NCBI GenBank assembly: GCA_024958715.1
Contig: JANWUS010000077.1
Location: forward strand, 1 to 54,608
DNA from: Cyanobium sp. FGCU52
GTDB taxonomy: Bacteria; Cyanobacteriota; Cyanobacteriia; PCC-6307; Cyanobiaceae
Length of the DNA: 54,608 nt
Direction: 5' to 3'
Within the stretch, counting starts at the first letter, position 1. Every line of letters starts with the position of its first letter. The notes under the pieces are model-generated. The model worked only from the letters and a program-made list of their open reading frames with translations. It was not told the origin of the DNA and searched no databases. Shown here one piece after another: positions 26,070-34,065 of this stretch. The position numbers and the translations under genes are program-made.

Positions 26070-27344
26070 ATGAGCAAAACCGAGGCCCGTTGTGAGCCGT
26101 TGCTGCCGGGGCTGGCCGAACCGCAGCGGCAGCGGCTCCCCAACGGGGTGAACGTGGTGGCCCTGCCGATGCCCGAGGCGCCGGTGGTCTGCATCGACTT
26201 CTGGTGCCGCGCCGGCAGCGTGTTCGAGTCGGCCGCCGAGAGCGGCATGGCCCACTTCCTCGAGCACATGGTGTTCAAGGGCAGCGAGCGGCTGGAGGCG
26301 GGCGAGTTCGACCGGCGCATCGAGGCCCTCGGGGGCAGCAGCAACGCCGCCACCGGCTTCGACGACGTGCATTACCACGTGCTGATTCCACCCCAGGCCG
26401 CCGGCGAGGCCCTCGATCTGCTGCTGGATCTGGTGCTGGCCCCCCGCCTGGAGGCCGAGGCCTTCGCCATGGAGCGCCAGGTGGTGCTCGAGGAGCTGGC
26501 CCAGAGCGAGGACCAGCCCGAGGAGGTGGCCCTGCAGCGGCTGCTGGAGCGGGCCTGCCCGGATCACCCCTACGGCCTGCCGATCCTGGGCCGCCGCCCG
26601 GCCCTGCAGACCCACGATCCGGCCGCCATGGCGGCCTTCCACCGCCGCCTGTACACCGCCGACCGCTGCGTGCTGGCCCTCGGCGGTGCCATCGGCGACG
26701 GCAGCCTGCTGCGCCGCGCCGCCGAAGGCCCCCTGGCCGGCCTGGCCCCGGCGGGGCGGGTCAACGATCCGCCGTCGCTGCGGATCGAGCCGGGGGAGGA
26801 ACGGCTTGAGCTGCCGCGGCTGGAGGCCGCCCGCCTGCTGATGGCCTGGTGGCTGCCGCCCGCCCGGGAGCTGGAGGCGGTGATGGGGGCCGATCTGGCC
26901 ACCACCCTGCTGGCGGAGGGTCGCCGCAGCCGGCTGGTGGAGCAGCTGCGGGAGCGGCTGCGGATCGTGGAGAGCATCGACCTCGATCTCCACGCCATGG
27001 AGTTCGGCAGCCTCGCCCTGCTGGAGGCGGTCTGCGAACCGGAGGAGCTGCCCCGGGTGCGGCGCTCCGTGACGGAGGTGTGGGAGGAGCTGATGGCGGG
27101 TCCGATTCAGGCGAGCGAGTGGGAACGCAGCCAGCGGCTGGTGGCCAACAGCTATCGCTTCGGCCTGGAATCCGCCGGCGCCGTCGCCGGCCTGATCGGC
27201 AACAGCCAGCTCTGGGGCCGTCATCACGATCTGGAGCGGCCCCTGCAACTGCTGGAGCGCTGGGATCCGGGCCGCCTGAAGCGGGAAACCCTGAACCTGC
27301 TGGATCCGGCGCAGGCCAGTGTGCTGGAGGCCCTGCCCGCATGA
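26070..27344 (+). CDS. M16 family zinc peptidase, catalytic subunit
   Basis: Insulinase/processing-peptidase-like metalloprotease, 424 residues from ATG 26070. The inverted zinc motif HFLEH is at about residue 71 (GMAHFLEHMVFKG), with the distal Glu expected in VVLEELAQSEDQPEE near 143. The C-terminal M16_C domain spans about 190-370. The 3' end overlaps the next gene by 4 bp (ATGA), so it is made together with the second M16 subunit, as in other bacterial two-subunit M16B enzymes. Confidence 0.9.
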   Translation: MSKTEARCEPLLPGLAEPQRQRLPNGVNVVALPMPEAPVVCIDFWCRAGSVFESAAESGMAHFLEHMVFKGSERLEAGEFDRRIEALGGSSNAATGFDDVHYHVLIPPQAAGEALDLLLDLVLAPRLEAEAFAMERQVVLEELAQSEDQPEEVALQRLLERACPDHPYGLPILGRRPALQTHDPAAMAAFHRRLYTADRCVLALGGAIGDGSLLRRAAEGPLAGLAPAGRVNDPPSLRIEPGEERLELPRLEAARLLMAWWLPPARELEAVMGADLATTLLAEGRRSRLVEQLRERLRIVESIDLDLHAMEFGSLALLEAVCEPEELPRVRRSVTEVWEELMAGPIQASEWERSQRLVANSYRFGLESAGAVAGLIGNSQLWGRHHDLERPLQLLERWDPGRLKRETLNLLDPAQASVLEALPA

Positions 27345-28657
27345 GCCTGCCGATCGCTCCCTCCCCGACCGAACGCCTGACCCTGGCCGGCGGACTGCCC
27401 CTGGTGATCCATCCCCGCCGCGGGCCGGCGATCCTGGCCGCCCGGCTGGTGATCCGCGGCGGCAGCAGCCGTGATCCGGCCGGGGCCCGCGGCGCCCACC
27501 AGCTGCTGGCGGGCCTGATGACGCGCGGCTGCGGCGATCTCGACGCCGAGGCCCTGGCGGATCGGGTGGAGGGCGCTGGAGCCGCCCTGCGGGCCGAGGC
27601 CCATGAGGACGCCCTCGTGATCGGGCTCAAGTGCGCCGCCGCCGACGCTGAGCAGCTGCTGCCCCTGCTGCCGCAGATGGTGCGGCGGCCCACGCTCGAC
27701 CCCGATCAGGTGGCGCTGGAGCGCCAGCTCAATCTCCAGACCCTGCAGCGCCAGCGGGAGGATCCGTTCCAGCTGGCCCACGACCAGCTCCGCCACCAGC
27801 TCTACGGCCAAGGGCCCTACGGCCACGACCCCCTGGGGATCGAAGCCGACCTGGCGGACCTCGACGCCAGCCACCTCAGGCCGCTGCAGCACCGACTCGG
27901 TGACGACGGTGCGGTGCTGGTGCTCTGCGGCGAAGTCCCCCCCGGGGTGGAGGAGCTGCTGGATCCCTCCGCCGGAGCCGATCCCTGGCCCACCCATCTG
28001 CCCGGTCCGCCCCGTTTCCGTGATTCCCCCTCTCTCACCGGCGCGCCGGCGGGGCCGCGCCTGGCCGCCGAGGAGCAGGACACCGAGCAGCTGGTCCTCA
28101 TGCTCGGCACCACAACGGTTCCCCTGGGTCACCCGGATGCCCTGGCCCTGCGGCTGCTCCAGACCCATCTCGGCATGGGCATGTCGTGCCGCCTGTTCGT
28201 GGTGATGCGGGAGGAGAGGGGCCTGGCCTACGACGTGGGGGTGCACCTGCCGGCCCGCTGCGGAGCCGCCCCCTTCGTGCTGCACCTCTCCACCTCGGCC
28301 GAGCGGGCCGCGGAGGCCACCAGCTGCCTGCTCGACGAATGGCAGAGGCTGGGGGACGAGCTTCTGAGCGAGGAGGAACGGCAGCTGGCCCTGGCCAAGC
28401 TGGTGGGCCAGGAGGCGATGGGGCGCCAGACCTGCTCCCAGATCGCCGAGCGCGACGCCCTCGTGCTCAGCCACGGCCTGCCGGTCGACCACGTGGAGCG
28501 GATGCTGGCCGAGGCACCGACCCTCGATGCCCGGGCGCTGCGGGCGGCAGCCCGCCGCCGGCTCGGCCCGCCCTGCCTCAGCCTGGTGGGACCGGCCGAG
28601 GCCCTGGCTGCCGCCAGGACAGCCTGGGAGCGTCACCCCCTCGGCGCCAGCGCCTAG
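27341..28657 (+). CDS. M16 family peptidase-like protein, non-catalytic subunit
   Basis: Partner of the upstream M16 protein, 438 residues from ATG 27341. The fold is M16 (GLPLVIHPRRGPAILAARLVIRGGS), but the zinc motif is replaced by HQLLA near residue 50 (GAHQLLAGLMTRG), so it should lack zinc. The substrate-binding Arg/Tyr segment characteristic of inactive partners is present as REERGLAYDVGV near 290. Predicted to form a heterodimer with the catalytic subunit. Its TAG stop interlocks with the sipA stop in CTAG. Confidence 0.88.
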   Translation: MSLPIAPSPTERLTLAGGLPLVIHPRRGPAILAARLVIRGGSSRDPAGARGAHQLLAGLMTRGCGDLDAEALADRVEGAGAALRAEAHEDALVIGLKCAAADAEQLLPLLPQMVRRPTLDPDQVALERQLNLQTLQRQREDPFQLAHDQLRHQLYGQGPYGHDPLGIEADLADLDASHLRPLQHRLGDDGAVLVLCGEVPPGVEELLDPSAGADPWPTHLPGPPRFRDSPSLTGAPAGPRLAAEEQDTEQLVLMLGTTTVPLGHPDALALRLLQTHLGMGMSCRLFVVMREERGLAYDVGVHLPARCGAAPFVLHLSTSAERAAEATSCLLDEWQRLGDELLSEEERQLALAKLVGQEAMGRQTCSQIAERDALVLSHGLPVDHVERMLAEAPTLDARALRAAARRRLGPPCLSLVGPAEALAAARTAWERHPLGASA

Positions 28658-28989
28658 CCCGCCGGGTTGCCACCGGGGGTGGGGGAGCGAAGATCCGCCC
28701 CGCTGATCAGAAAGGTGCCCCGGCGGAAGGCCACGGCGAACCATCCCCTCGGGCGGATCTCCACCACCCGGCCGAGCTCATCGGAAGCCACCAGATCCGG
28801 GGGGCGCAGCATGGGCATCGGATCGGCGGTCTTGACGTAGGGCAGGGCGCCGGCCAGCTGCACCGGGTCCCCAACCGCAAACGAGGGCAACGGCGGCTCG
28901 CCGCCATCCGGATCACGCTGCGCGTCACTTTGCACATCAGCGTGCGCGTCATTGAGGTCTCCCTGGGCGTTGAATGCTGTCGTCGCCAC
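28654..28989 (-). CDS. sipA: DUF3148 protein, SipA-like (NblS-interacting)
   Basis: Small protein of the DUF3148 family, whose cyanobacterial member SipA binds the histidine kinase NblS; related proteins are also named NDH assembly factors. The diagnostic core is LPYVKTADPMPMLRPPDLV followed by GRVVEIRPRGWFAVAFRRGTFL, an SH3-like barrel. I choose the GTG at 28989 (111 residues) because GAGAAGG lies upstream and it avoids overlap with bioY; the first 45 residues are not conserved, so a shorter start is possible. It is divergent from bioY. Confidence 0.8.
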   Translation of the reverse strand: MATTAFNAQGDLNDAHADVQSDAQRDPDGGEPPLPSFAVGDPVQLAGALPYVKTADPMPMLRPPDLVASDELGRVVEIRPRGWFAVAFRRGTFLISGADLRSPTPGGNPAG

Positions 28990-29055
28990 CTGTAGCGCAC
29001 CCTTCTCAGGCGACCCTAGCTGCAGCAGGATGGGCGCCAGTCTGGACGCTGTGGT

Positions 29056-29625
29056 TTGCGGGCCCTTGCCACCTGGAGCGGCGCCATCGCCGGTCTTTTG
29101 CTGATCGTGGTGGGCGGGCTGGTGCCCGCCGCGGTGCCGTTCCACGACGCCGCCGGCTGGGCGATCCGGCCGCTCGGCATCACCCTCCAGGTGCCGGCCC
29201 TGCTGCTCACGGCCCTGGTCTGCGGTCCACGCAGCGCCATGCTGGCGGCCGTGGCCTACCTGAGCATCGGCCTGTTCCAGCTGCCGGTGTTCCATGAAGG
29301 CGGCGGACTTGGCTACCTGCTCGATCCGGGCTTCGGCTACCTGGCGGGTTTCGTGCCGGCGGCCTGGCTCACCGGCCGGCTGGCCCGGCAGGGACGCCTC
29401 AACGATCCCCTCAGCCTGGCGGCGGCGGCGGCCGTGGGCCTGCTGGTGCTCCACCTCACCGGGCTCGTGAATCTGCTGCTGGGCGCTCTGGCCGGGCGCT
29501 GGGACACCGCTCTGCTGCCCCTGGTGCTCAGCTACAGCCTCGCCCTGCTCCCCCAGCTGCTGCTCTGCTGCGCGGTGGGCGTGCTGGCCTGGCTGATGCG
29601 CCGGCTGCTGCTGATCGAATCGTGA
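29056..29625 (+). CDS. bioY: Biotin transporter BioY (ECF S-component)
   Basis: Membrane-embedded biotin-binding protein, 189 residues, about six helices. Motifs: PFHDAAGWAIRPLGITLQVPAL near the start, GPRSAMLAAVAYLSIGLFQLPVF, and GYLLDPGFGYLAGFVPAAWLTG, all typical of BioY. Start is TTG 29056. No bioMN genes are adjacent, so it may act alone or with a shared energising module. It is first gene of bioY-lspA-FHA/PBP-GTPase, overlapping lspA by 4 bp. Confidence 0.9.
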   Translation: MRALATWSGAIAGLLLIVVGGLVPAAVPFHDAAGWAIRPLGITLQVPALLLTALVCGPRSAMLAAVAYLSIGLFQLPVFHEGGGLGYLLDPGFGYLAGFVPAAWLTGRLARQGRLNDPLSLAAAAAVGLLVLHLTGLVNLLLGALAGRWDTALLPLVLSYSLALLPQLLLCCAVGVLAWLMRRLLLIES

Positions 29626-30122
29626 GCGCCACCGGCAAGCGCCGCCGGCCGGCCCTGCGATTCCGCCGGCTCCAGGCCTGGCTGCTGGCCCTGGTCGTGG
29701 TGATCGTCGATCAGGCCAGCAAGCTCTGGGCGATGGACCACCTGGCCAGCGGTGTGGTGCAGCCCTTCCTGCCGGGCCTGCTTCAACTGCGGCGTGTGGC
29801 GAACACCGGAGCCGCCTTCAGCCTCCTCAGCGGCAACACGGCCCTGCTGGGTCTGGTGAGCGCCCTGGCCGCTCTCGGGGTGACGGCCTGGCTGGTGCTT
29901 CGCCCCCCCACAGGCCTGTGGCTGTCGCTGGGGGCGGGATTTCTGCTCGGGGGCACCCTGGGGAACGGGCTGGATCGCTGGCGGCTGGGCTGGGTGGTGG
30001 ATTTCCTCGAGTTCGTGCCGATCCACTTCCCGATCTTCAACCTCGCCGACGTGGCGATCAATCTCGCCGTGCTCTGCTTCCTGATCGATCTGCTCCGGCC
30101 CCAGGCAGCCTCCGATGCTTGA
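29622..30122 (+). CDS. lspA: Lipoprotein signal peptidase (signal peptidase II)
   Basis: Aspartyl membrane protease that cleaves signal peptides from prolipoproteins. The 166-residue protein has four helices and the conserved blocks VVIVDQASKLWA, RRVANTGAAFSLL, GGTLGNGLDRWRLGWVVDF (first catalytic Asp) and FNLADVAINLAV (second). The GTG start overlaps the bioY stop (GTGA), and its end overlaps the PBP start by 8 bp. Confidence 0.95.
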   Translation: MSATGKRRRPALRFRRLQAWLLALVVVIVDQASKLWAMDHLASGVVQPFLPGLLQLRRVANTGAAFSLLSGNTALLGLVSALAALGVTAWLVLRPPTGLWLSLGAGFLLGGTLGNGLDRWRLGWVVDFLEFVPIHFPIFNLADVAINLAVLCFLIDLLRPQAASDA

Positions 30123-32292
30123 GACCCTCGAACGTCGCCTGCGGCCCGGGGCGGTGGGGGAGCCGCCGGAGGTGGTGGTGCACCAGGGCGAGGAGCCGGA
30201 GCGCCGCCAGCGCCTGCCGGGCGCCTGCTACCGCATCGGCCGCGATCCCAGCAGCGACATCGTGATCGACCACGGCGCCGTCAGCCGTCGCCATGCCCTG
30301 CTGGAGCGCCGGGGCGGCAGCTGGCTGCTGCGCGACAACGGTTCCACCAACGGCCTGTGGTGGCAGGGCCGACGGGTGCGGGAGCTGGTGCTGCGCGACG
30401 GCGACCGGGTGCGCTTCGGCCCCGACGCCGAGCCAGGTGTGCCCGAGTTCAGCTTCGTGCAGCATCCGCGGCCCTGGCTGCCCCGTGTGCTGACGGTGCC
30501 GGCCCTTGCCCTGGCCGGGATCTCGGCCGGTGGCCTGCTGCTGCTGGCGCTCTCGTTCCTCAGCCTGCCGATCCGCGGCAGCCTCGCCACGGTGCGGGGG
30601 CCGCTGGTGCTCTACGACCGGCAGGACCGGCCGATCGCCTCCGCCGACGATCGCCGCCACCGCGAACTGGCCCGGCTCGACGATTACCCCAGGGTGCTGA
30701 TCGACGCCCTGCTGGCCAGCGAGGACAGCCGCTTCTGGCAGCACCCCGGGGTGGATCCGATCGGCACCGCCCGCGCCCTGATGGTGAATCTGATGGGCGG
30801 GCGGGTGCTGGAGGGCGGCAGCACCCTCACCCAGCAGCTGGCCCGCAGCCTCTATCCCGAGCAGGTGGGTCAGGGGGAGACGCTGGGCCGCAAGTGGCGC
30901 GAGCTGCTGGTGGCCCTGCAGCTGGAGGCCCGCTTCAGCAAGCACGACCTGCTGCTCAGCTACCTGAACCGGGCCTATCTCGGGGCGGGCTGGGGCTTCG
31001 AGGACGCCGCCCGGCGGCTGTTCGCCAAACCCGCCGCCCAGCTCGAGCTGGAGGAGGCGGCCCTGCTGGTGGGTCTGCTGCCCTCCCCCAACGGCTTCGA
31101 CCCCTGCATCGCCCCCCAGGAGGCCCTGCGCTCCCGCAACCAGGTGCTGGCGAAGATGGCCGACACCGGCCGCATCTCCGCCGATGCCGCCCGCACCGCC
31201 CGCCGCCGGCCGATCCGGCTGGCGAGCGGTGCCTGTCGCAGCAGCGAACGCAAGGCCGCCCCCTTCTACAGCGACCAGGTGCGGCGCGATCTCGATGCCC
31301 TCGTGGGGCCGGACGTGGCGGCGGAGGGCAACTTCCTGGTGGACACCCATCTCGATCCCGCGCTCCAGGAGCTGGTGCAGCGGCTGCTGCGCCAGCGCAT
31401 CGATCTCAACAAGGGCGCCGGCGTCAGCCAGGGGGCGGTGGTGGTGCTGGACAGCCGCACGGGAGGGGTGCTGGCGATTGCCGGTGGGCGCGACTACGGC
31501 AGCAGCCAGTTCAACCGGGCCACGATGGCCCTGCGCCAGCCCGGCAGCACCTTCAAGCTGATCCCCTACCTGGTGGCCCTGGAGCGGGGGGGCCGGCCCA
31601 CGGATCCGGTGAGCTGCGCCCCCCTGCGCTGGCAGGGCCAGGTCTTCGACAGCGGCTGCGGCGGCAGCCTCAGCCTGCGTCAGGCCCTGGCGATCAGCAG
31701 CAACACCGCCGCCCTGCGCACCGCCCGCCAGGTGGGGCTGGAGGCGGTGGTGCAGAAGGCCCGGGAGATGGGGATCACCAGCCCGCTCAACCCCGTGCCG
31801 GGCCTGGCCCTGGGCCAGAGCGAGGTGACCCTGCTCGAGCTCACCGCGGCCTACGCCGCCGTGGCGGCCGACGGGGTCTGGCATGCCCCCACCACCATCA
31901 GGCGGCTCACCGACGCCGAGAGCTGCGGCCGCCCCGGCGCGACCGCCGCCGGCCGCAGCGACTGCCGTCCCGGCCCTTCCGGCCAGCGCCGTGCCCTCTC
32001 CCCCGGGCGCCGGGTGCTGAAGCCCGCCGTGGCGAAGCAGATGCAGACGATGCTCCAGGCCGTGGTGAACGGGGGCACCGGCACGGCCGCCTGGATTCCC
32101 GGCGGCGCCGGCGGCAAGACCGGCACCACCAACGACGCCCGCGACCTGCTGTTCGTGGGCTTCGACCCCCGCCGCCACTGGGTGATGGGCATCTGGCTGG
32201 GCAACGACGACAACCGCCCCAGCCACGCCACCAGCGCTCTGGCGGCCTCCCTCTGGGGCGAGATCATGCGCTCCGCTCCGGCCGCGGACTGA
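30115..32292 (+). CDS. Class A penicillin-binding protein with N-terminal FHA domain
   Basis: Bifunctional peptidoglycan synthase, 725 residues. An FHA phosphothreonine-binding domain comes first (about 20-105), with conserved YRIGRDPSSDIVI, SRRHALL and NGSTNG. One membrane helix follows (about 122-147), then the GT51 glycosyltransferase domain (EDSRFWQHPGVDPIGTARA near 202, GGSTLTQQLARS near 237) and the transpeptidase domain with SxxK in PGSTFKLIPY near 477, SSN near 526 and KTGTT near 665. The cytoplasmic FHA domain implies control by Ser/Thr phosphorylation (inference). It overlaps lspA and the GTPase gene. Confidence 0.93.
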   Translation: MLETLERRLRPGAVGEPPEVVVHQGEEPERRQRLPGACYRIGRDPSSDIVIDHGAVSRRHALLERRGGSWLLRDNGSTNGLWWQGRRVRELVLRDGDRVRFGPDAEPGVPEFSFVQHPRPWLPRVLTVPALALAGISAGGLLLLALSFLSLPIRGSLATVRGPLVLYDRQDRPIASADDRRHRELARLDDYPRVLIDALLASEDSRFWQHPGVDPIGTARALMVNLMGGRVLEGGSTLTQQLARSLYPEQVGQGETLGRKWRELLVALQLEARFSKHDLLLSYLNRAYLGAGWGFEDAARRLFAKPAAQLELEEAALLVGLLPSPNGFDPCIAPQEALRSRNQVLAKMADTGRISADAARTARRRPIRLASGACRSSERKAAPFYSDQVRRDLDALVGPDVAAEGNFLVDTHLDPALQELVQRLLRQRIDLNKGAGVSQGAVVVLDSRTGGVLAIAGGRDYGSSQFNRATMALRQPGSTFKLIPYLVALERGGRPTDPVSCAPLRWQGQVFDSGCGGSLSLRQALAISSNTAALRTARQVGLEAVVQKAREMGITSPLNPVPGLALGQSEVTLLELTAAYAAVAADGVWHAPTTIRRLTDAESCGRPGATAAGRSDCRPGPSGQRRALSPGRRVLKPAVAKQMQTMLQAVVNGGTGTAAWIPGGAGGKTGTTNDARDLLFVGFDPRRHWVMGIWLGNDDNRPSHATSALAASLWGEIMRSAPAAD

Positions 32293-33935
32293 TGCCCGGC
32301 CGCCGCCTCTGGCTCTGGATCGCTCTGGGCCTGGCCGCCCTGCTGGCGCTGGGGCTGGTGCTGCAGGCGGTGAACCAGCTGCTCTGGCAGCTGAGCTACT
32401 GGTTGCCGGGCTGGCTGGTGGGGCCCCTGCTGCTGGCGGTGGTGGCCGCCCTGCTGGTGGCCCTGGTGCAGCTGGGTCTGCCCTGGTGGCAGGCCCTGCG
32501 GCGCGGCGGTAAACCCGGCAGCGCGGGCGCGGCAGCGGTCCGGCCCCCCGCCAGCCGGCGGGAGGCGGCCGCCCGCAACCTGGAGGCGATCGACCGCACC
32601 CTGGAGCGGGTGCGCGATGCGGTGGACGCCGAGGCCCTGCGCCAGGAACGGGAGCGGATGCAGGCGGAACTGGAGCGCGGCGACCTGCGCATCGTGGTGT
32701 TCGGCACCGGCTCGGCCGGCAAGACCTCCCTCATCCGGGCCCTGCTGCAGGAGCTGGTGGGGGAGGTGGGGGCACCCATGGGCTCCACCCGCAGCACCGC
32801 CCGCTACCGGCTGCGACTGAAGGGTCTGGAGCGGGCGGTGATCCTGGAGGACACCCCCGGCATCCTTGAGGCCGGAGCGGAGGGGAGGGAGCGGGAGGAA
32901 CTGGCCCGAGGGCAGGCCGCCCGGGCCGACCTGCTGCTGCTGGTGGTGGACGGCGATCTGCGGGCCTCGGAGCAGGAGGTGCTCGACACCCTGGCCTCGC
33001 TGGGCAAGCGGCTGTTGCTGGTGCTCAACAAGTGCGATCTGCGCGGTGAGCAGGAGGAGGAGCGGCTGCTGGCGCTGCTGCGGGGCCGCTGCGGCGGCCG
33101 CATCGCCCCGGAGGATGTGATCCCCGCCGCCGCCGCTCCCCAGAGCGTGCCGATGCCCGGGGGGCGTCCGCTGCAGCCGCCGGCCGAGGTGGAGGCCCTG
33201 CTGCGGCGCATGGCGTCGGTGCTGCACGCCGACGGCGAGGAACTGATCGCCGACAACCTGCTGCTGCAGTGCCGGCGGCTGGGGGAGGCGAGCCGGGAGC
33301 TGCTGGATCGGCAGCGGCGCAGCGATGCGGAGGCGGTGGTGGATCGCTTCATGTGGATCGGCGCCGGCGTGGTGATGGTCACCCCCCTGCCCGGGGTTGA
33401 CCTGCTCGGCACCGCCGCCGTGCACGCCCAGATGGTGCTGGAGATCGGCCGGGTCTACGGCGTCACCCTCAGCCGCGCCGCCGCCCAGGACCTGGCGGTG
33501 TCGGTCGGGCGCACCCTGGCGGGCCTGGGGCTGATCAAGGGCGGCGTGAGCCTGCTGGGCAGCGCCCTCAGCCTGTCGTTGCCGGCGGTGGTGGTGGGCC
33601 GCGCCATCCAGGCCGTGAGCGTGGCCTGGCTCACCCGCGTGGCCGGCCGCAGTTTCATCACCTACTTCCGCCAGGACCAGGACTGGGGCGACGGCGGTCT
33701 GCCCGAGGTGCTGCAGAAGGAGTACGAGCTCAACCGGCGCGAAGGGGCGCTGAAGAGCTTCCTGACGGCGGCGCTGCAGCGGGTGGTGGAGCCCCTGCAG
33801 CGGAGTCAGGGCCGGCTGCCGCCGAGGCCGGCAGACCCACGGGCGAATCCGCGCGCTGCCGTTCGGCGGCCGGAGCGGTCGCCAGAGCCTCCGGAGGCGG
33901 GGGGAGCAGGGGACCGGAGCGATCGAGCACCGTGA
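32292..33935 (+). CDS. Membrane GTPase with C-terminal DUF697 domain
   Basis: A 547-residue protein of the Era-like GTPase plus DUF697 type. Two N-terminal membrane helices (about 5-27 and 38-66) are followed by a charged helix (about 88-130), then the GTPase: G1 GTGSAGKTSLI near 139, G3 DTPGIL near 189, G4 NKCDL near 244. The DUF697 domain (about 345-465) has hydrophobic helices (GAGVVMVTPLPGVDLLGTAAVHAQM). Its ATG shares one base with the PBP stop (TGATG). The last about 70 residues are Pro/Arg-rich and overlap the convergent small membrane protein by 206 bp. Role unknown. Confidence 0.88.
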   Translation: MPGRRLWLWIALGLAALLALGLVLQAVNQLLWQLSYWLPGWLVGPLLLAVVAALLVALVQLGLPWWQALRRGGKPGSAGAAAVRPPASRREAAARNLEAIDRTLERVRDAVDAEALRQERERMQAELERGDLRIVVFGTGSAGKTSLIRALLQELVGEVGAPMGSTRSTARYRLRLKGLERAVILEDTPGILEAGAEGREREELARGQAARADLLLLVVDGDLRASEQEVLDTLASLGKRLLLVLNKCDLRGEQEEERLLALLRGRCGGRIAPEDVIPAAAAPQSVPMPGGRPLQPPAEVEALLRRMASVLHADGEELIADNLLLQCRRLGEASRELLDRQRRSDAEAVVDRFMWIGAGVVMVTPLPGVDLLGTAAVHAQMVLEIGRVYGVTLSRAAAQDLAVSVGRTLAGLGLIKGGVSLLGSALSLSLPAVVVGRAIQAVSVAWLTRVAGRSFITYFRQDQDWGDGGLPEVLQKEYELNRREGALKSFLTAALQRVVEPLQRSQGRLPPRPADPRANPRAAVRRPERSPEPPEAGGAGDRSDRAP

Positions 33936-34050
33936 CAAGAGCGAGGTAGAGCAGGCCGATCAGGATCGAGAGGGCGCCCGTGACGATCGCCACCCAGCGG
34001 GAGCGGCGGCTGGGGGTCGGGGTGGGCGGTGGCGTGGAAGGGTCGGCCAT
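33730..34050 (-). CDS. Small single-pass membrane protein, unknown function
   Basis: A 106-residue protein starting MADPSTPPPTPTPSRRSRW, with one membrane helix (about 20-42, VAIVTGALSILIGLLYLALVTVL) followed by DRSGPLLPPPPEAL. That helix-plus-proline segment looks like a conserved cyanobacterial small protein (from memory). The remaining about 50 residues are low-complexity Ala/Pro/Ser and lie antisense to the 3' end of the GTPase gene. It lies 15 bp after the start of the downstream intergenic gap to the PLP decarboxylase gene on the same strand. Confidence 0.65.
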   Translation of the reverse strand: MADPSTPPPTPTPSRRSRWVAIVTGALSILIGLLYLALVTVLDRSGPLLPPPPEALATAPAAERQRADSPVGLPASAAAGPDSAAGAPPPAAAPPSGSSSAPLRAG

Positions 34051-34065
34051 GAACAGGGGGAAGGG

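Noticed and set aside
30357-33935. 1192-codon frame reading through the PBP gene into the GTPase
   Set aside because: Only the part from 32292 is the GTPase; the earlier part is out-of-frame PBP sequence with Pro/Gly/Arg bias.
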